Assembly (NCBI GenBank): GCA_902489255.1 | Contig: CABTZF010000039.1 | Span: 1 to 5,777, forward strand | Length of the DNA: 5,777 nt | Source: an uncultured Peptoniphilus sp. | GTDB lineage: Bacteria; Bacillota; Clostridia; Tissierellales; Peptoniphilaceae | Reading direction: 5' to 3' | Part shown: positions 4,572-5,777 of the stretch, one piece after another | Layout of the letters: every line of letters starts with the position of its first letter | Position numbering within the stretch: position 1 is the stretch's first letter | The notes under the pieces: generated by a model | Seen by the model: only the letters and a program-made list of their open reading frames with translations | Told to the model about the DNA's origin: nothing | The model's database searches: none | Program-made: the position numbers and the translations under genes

Positions 4572-5591
4572 TTGAATAAGTACAAAAGAAGAAAAAGCTA
4601 TTTTACTATCATGACTATAGCAATATTTCTCCTTTCTATTATTACAATGGGTTTTTCAACAGTCCTTGGTAAGGATGTTGTTATAAATAAAAATGGAGAA
4701 GTTAAAAAAGTTTTTACTTATACTAATACTGTTGGAGCTTTACTAGATCAGGAAGGAATTGTTTTAGGAGAAAAAGAAGAAGTAACTCCTGCTCTTAGCG
4801 AAGAATTAAGTGACGGTATGGAAATAAGTATTCAAAAAATTCAATCCTATGAAATAAGATTAGGAAATAAAACTATGAATGTTGAGGCCAAGGGTGCTTC
4901 CGTTGAAGAAGTTTTAAATAATTTAGATATTAAAATTGGTAAGCTTGATATTATTAAGCCATCTCTTAATACTGCAACGGATACCGCTGCTAAGAGCTTT
5001 AAAATTTCAATAGATAGAGTTAAGGAAGAAATAAAAACAGAGCAAGTTGAAATTGATTTTGAAATAATTACTAAAGAAAATGATAGTTTAGATGCAGATG
5101 AAAAAAACATAATAACCCAGGGCAAAAAAGGTTTAAGAGAAGATACTATAAAAACTACTTATACCAATAATCAAATCACAAGTGAAGAGGTTATTTCATC
5201 TAAGCAAGTACAAGATCCAATAAATCAAGTTGAAGAAATTGGAAAGAAAAATGGTGTAGTTGCCGAAAAAACAAATAAAAGAATTAACGGTTCAAAGGTA
5301 AAAGCCCTTTATACAATGGAAGCAACAGCTTATGATCCAAGTGCCGGTTCCGTAACAGCTATAGGGACTAATGTAAGAGTTGGAATAGTTGCTGTAGATC
5401 CAAGTATAATTCCCTTAGGTTCCAAACTTTATATAGAATCTGTGGATTCTTATCCAAATTATGGCTATGCAATTGCTGAAGATACCGGCGGTGATATAAA
5501 GGGAAATAGAATAGATTTATTTTATAACGACAATTCTACCGCAAATGATTTCGGAAGACGTACTGTAAAAGTTTATGTTTTAGACAAATAA
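4572..5591 (+). CDS. DUF348-DUF348-G5-3D domain cell-wall protein (YabE/YocH-like muralytic enzyme)
   Basis: A predicted exported peptidoglycan-remodelling protein of 339 residues. The basic N-terminus (NKYKRRK) and hydrophobic segment (about 10-32) form a signal anchor or signal peptide. Two DUF348 repeats follow (about 34-88 and 92-148), then a G5-like domain (about 150-225) expected to bind cell wall, and a C-terminal 3D domain (about 245-339). The 3D aspartates are D276 (VAVDPSIIPLG), D304 (AEDTGG) and D315 (GNRIDLF). These belong to a double-psi barrel related to the MltA lytic transglycosylase and found in YocH and resuscitation-promoting factors. No lysozyme-like Rpf domain is present, so glycan cleavage by the 3D domain is expected, not shown. 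Translation starts at TTG, supported by GGAGGT 7 nt upstream. The gene is monocistronic, with its own promoter and terminator, and WalR-type boxes flank the promoter. Confidence 0.9.
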   Translation: MNKYKRRKSYFTIMTIAIFLLSIITMGFSTVLGKDVVINKNGEVKKVFTYTNTVGALLDQEGIVLGEKEEVTPALSEELSDGMEISIQKIQSYEIRLGNKTMNVEAKGASVEEVLNNLDIKIGKLDIIKPSLNTATDTAAKSFKISIDRVKEEIKTEQVEIDFEIITKENDSLDADEKNIITQGKKGLREDTIKTTYTNNQITSEEVISSKQVQDPINQVEEIGKKNGVVAEKTNKRINGSKVKALYTMEATAYDPSAGSVTAIGTNVRVGIVAVDPSIIPLGSKLYIESVDSYPNYGYAIAEDTGGDIKGNRIDLFYNDNSTANDFGRRTVKVYVLDK

Positions 5592-5617
5592 TATTTTTAA
5601 TTTTTTAATAAAAGAAT

Positions 5618-5664
5618 TCTCTATTATTAGATTACATCTAAAAAATAGAGATTTTTTTATTTTA
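5618..5664 (+). terminator. Rho-independent terminator of the 3D-domain gene
   Basis: The arm at 5618-5632 (TCTCTATTATTAGAT) pairs with 5636-5651 around a 3-nt loop, with one extra unpaired base in the right arm. A run of seven T (5652-5658) and further T-rich sequence follow. It begins 27 nt after the stop codon. Confidence 0.85.
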
Positions 5665-5740
5665 ATAATAAAGTCATCATAAAAAACTATTATAAGCACT
5701 CATTTACCTCAACTTATATTTTTAAAGTTTATAAAAAATA
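5665..5740. other. AT-rich spacer with no recognised feature
   Basis: This stretch, between the last terminator and the insertion-sequence-like end, contains no convincing reading frame, RNA gene or repeat. Confidence 0.5.
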
Positions 5741-5777
5741 GGCTCTATAATATCTGTTGGGGAGTAAAATCTTCAGC
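5741..5777. mobile_element. Insertion-sequence-like end (ISL3-type), element continues to the right
   Basis: Starts GGCTCTATAATA and contains TTGGGGAG (5757-5764), then AAAATCTTCAGC (5766-5777) to the window edge. It shares GGCTCTAT-N8-TTGGGGAG with the minus strand at 44-21, and GGYTCTATAATA plus AAAATC-TCAGC with the minus strand at 93-57. It is therefore an inverted relative of both left-edge blocks. No transposase sequence is inside the window, so whether a full element follows cannot be seen. Confidence 0.55.

Noticed and set aside
1767..5125. Other minus-strand open frames (1767-1955, 2202-2426, 3578-3805, 4847-5125)
   Set aside because: All lie opposite well-supported genes, have low-complexity hydrophobic translations, and have no start signals.
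5746..5751. TATAAT inside the right IS-like end as an outward or hybrid promoter
   Set aside because: No acceptable -35 hexamer lies 16-18 bp upstream. The TATAAT is part of the shared terminal repeat.
1..5777. Composite transposon carrying fda and the operon
   Set aside because: IS-like ends flank the segment, but the cargo is housekeeping with complete promoters and terminators, and no transposase or target duplication is visible. Two independent insertions or a contig break are simpler.
1..5777. tRNA, rRNA or CRISPR arrays
   Set aside because: No cloverleaf-like or rRNA-like segments and no regularly spaced direct repeats were seen on either strand.

Overview
The window is strongly AT-rich, its genes are tightly packed, and most Shine-Dalgarno sites are strong (GGAGG type). 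The proteins are typical of low-GC Gram-positive bacteria: a staphylococcal-type class I fructose-bisphosphate aldolase, a ComEB-type dCMP deaminase, an MscL with a C-terminal zinc ribbon, and a DUF348/G5/3D cell-wall protein. Together these suggest a Firmicutes anaerobe, most likely from the Tissierellia/Peptoniphilaceae or nearby Clostridia. This placement is inferred from remembered family resemblance, not from a search.

Layout. (1) Positions 1-93 hold repeat DNA that looks like ISL3-type insertion-sequence ends, including a 13-bp perfect palindrome. (2) Positions 94-240 are non-coding and hold a dyad and the aldolase terminator. (3) The minus-strand gene fda (241-1131) reads leftward. (4) A compact divergent control region (about 1132-1243) has back-to-back promoters. 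(5) A five-gene plus-strand operon (1244-4331) encodes RNase HI, dCMP deaminase, MscL, a patatin-like phospholipase and a NUDIX hydrolase. Its genes overlap or lie at most 15 nt apart, and it ends in a clear hairpin terminator. (6) A 240-bp intergenic region holds a consensus promoter and three matches to the WalR/YycF box. (7) A single-gene unit (4572-5591) encodes a membrane-anchored or secreted 3D-domain cell-wall enzyme and has its own terminator. (8) The right edge (5741-5777) is another insertion-sequence-like end, inverted relative to the left one.

How the genes relate. fda is central glycolysis. The operon mixes nucleic-acid housekeeping (removal of RNA from RNA/DNA hybrids, dUMP supply for dTTP) with envelope functions (osmotic release valve, lipid acyl hydrolase) and a CoA-pyrophosphatase-like NUDIX enzyme. 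Nothing in the sequence proves a shared pathway. The last gene is a peptidoglycan-remodelling candidate, and its control region carries motifs matching the regulator that controls such enzymes in Bacillus and Staphylococcus. That is the most informative unlabelled signal in the window. I see no phage, CRISPR, toxin-antitoxin or defence genes. The genes are chromosomal housekeeping in character, and both edges fall in repeat DNA, which would fit an assembly contig broken at repeats.
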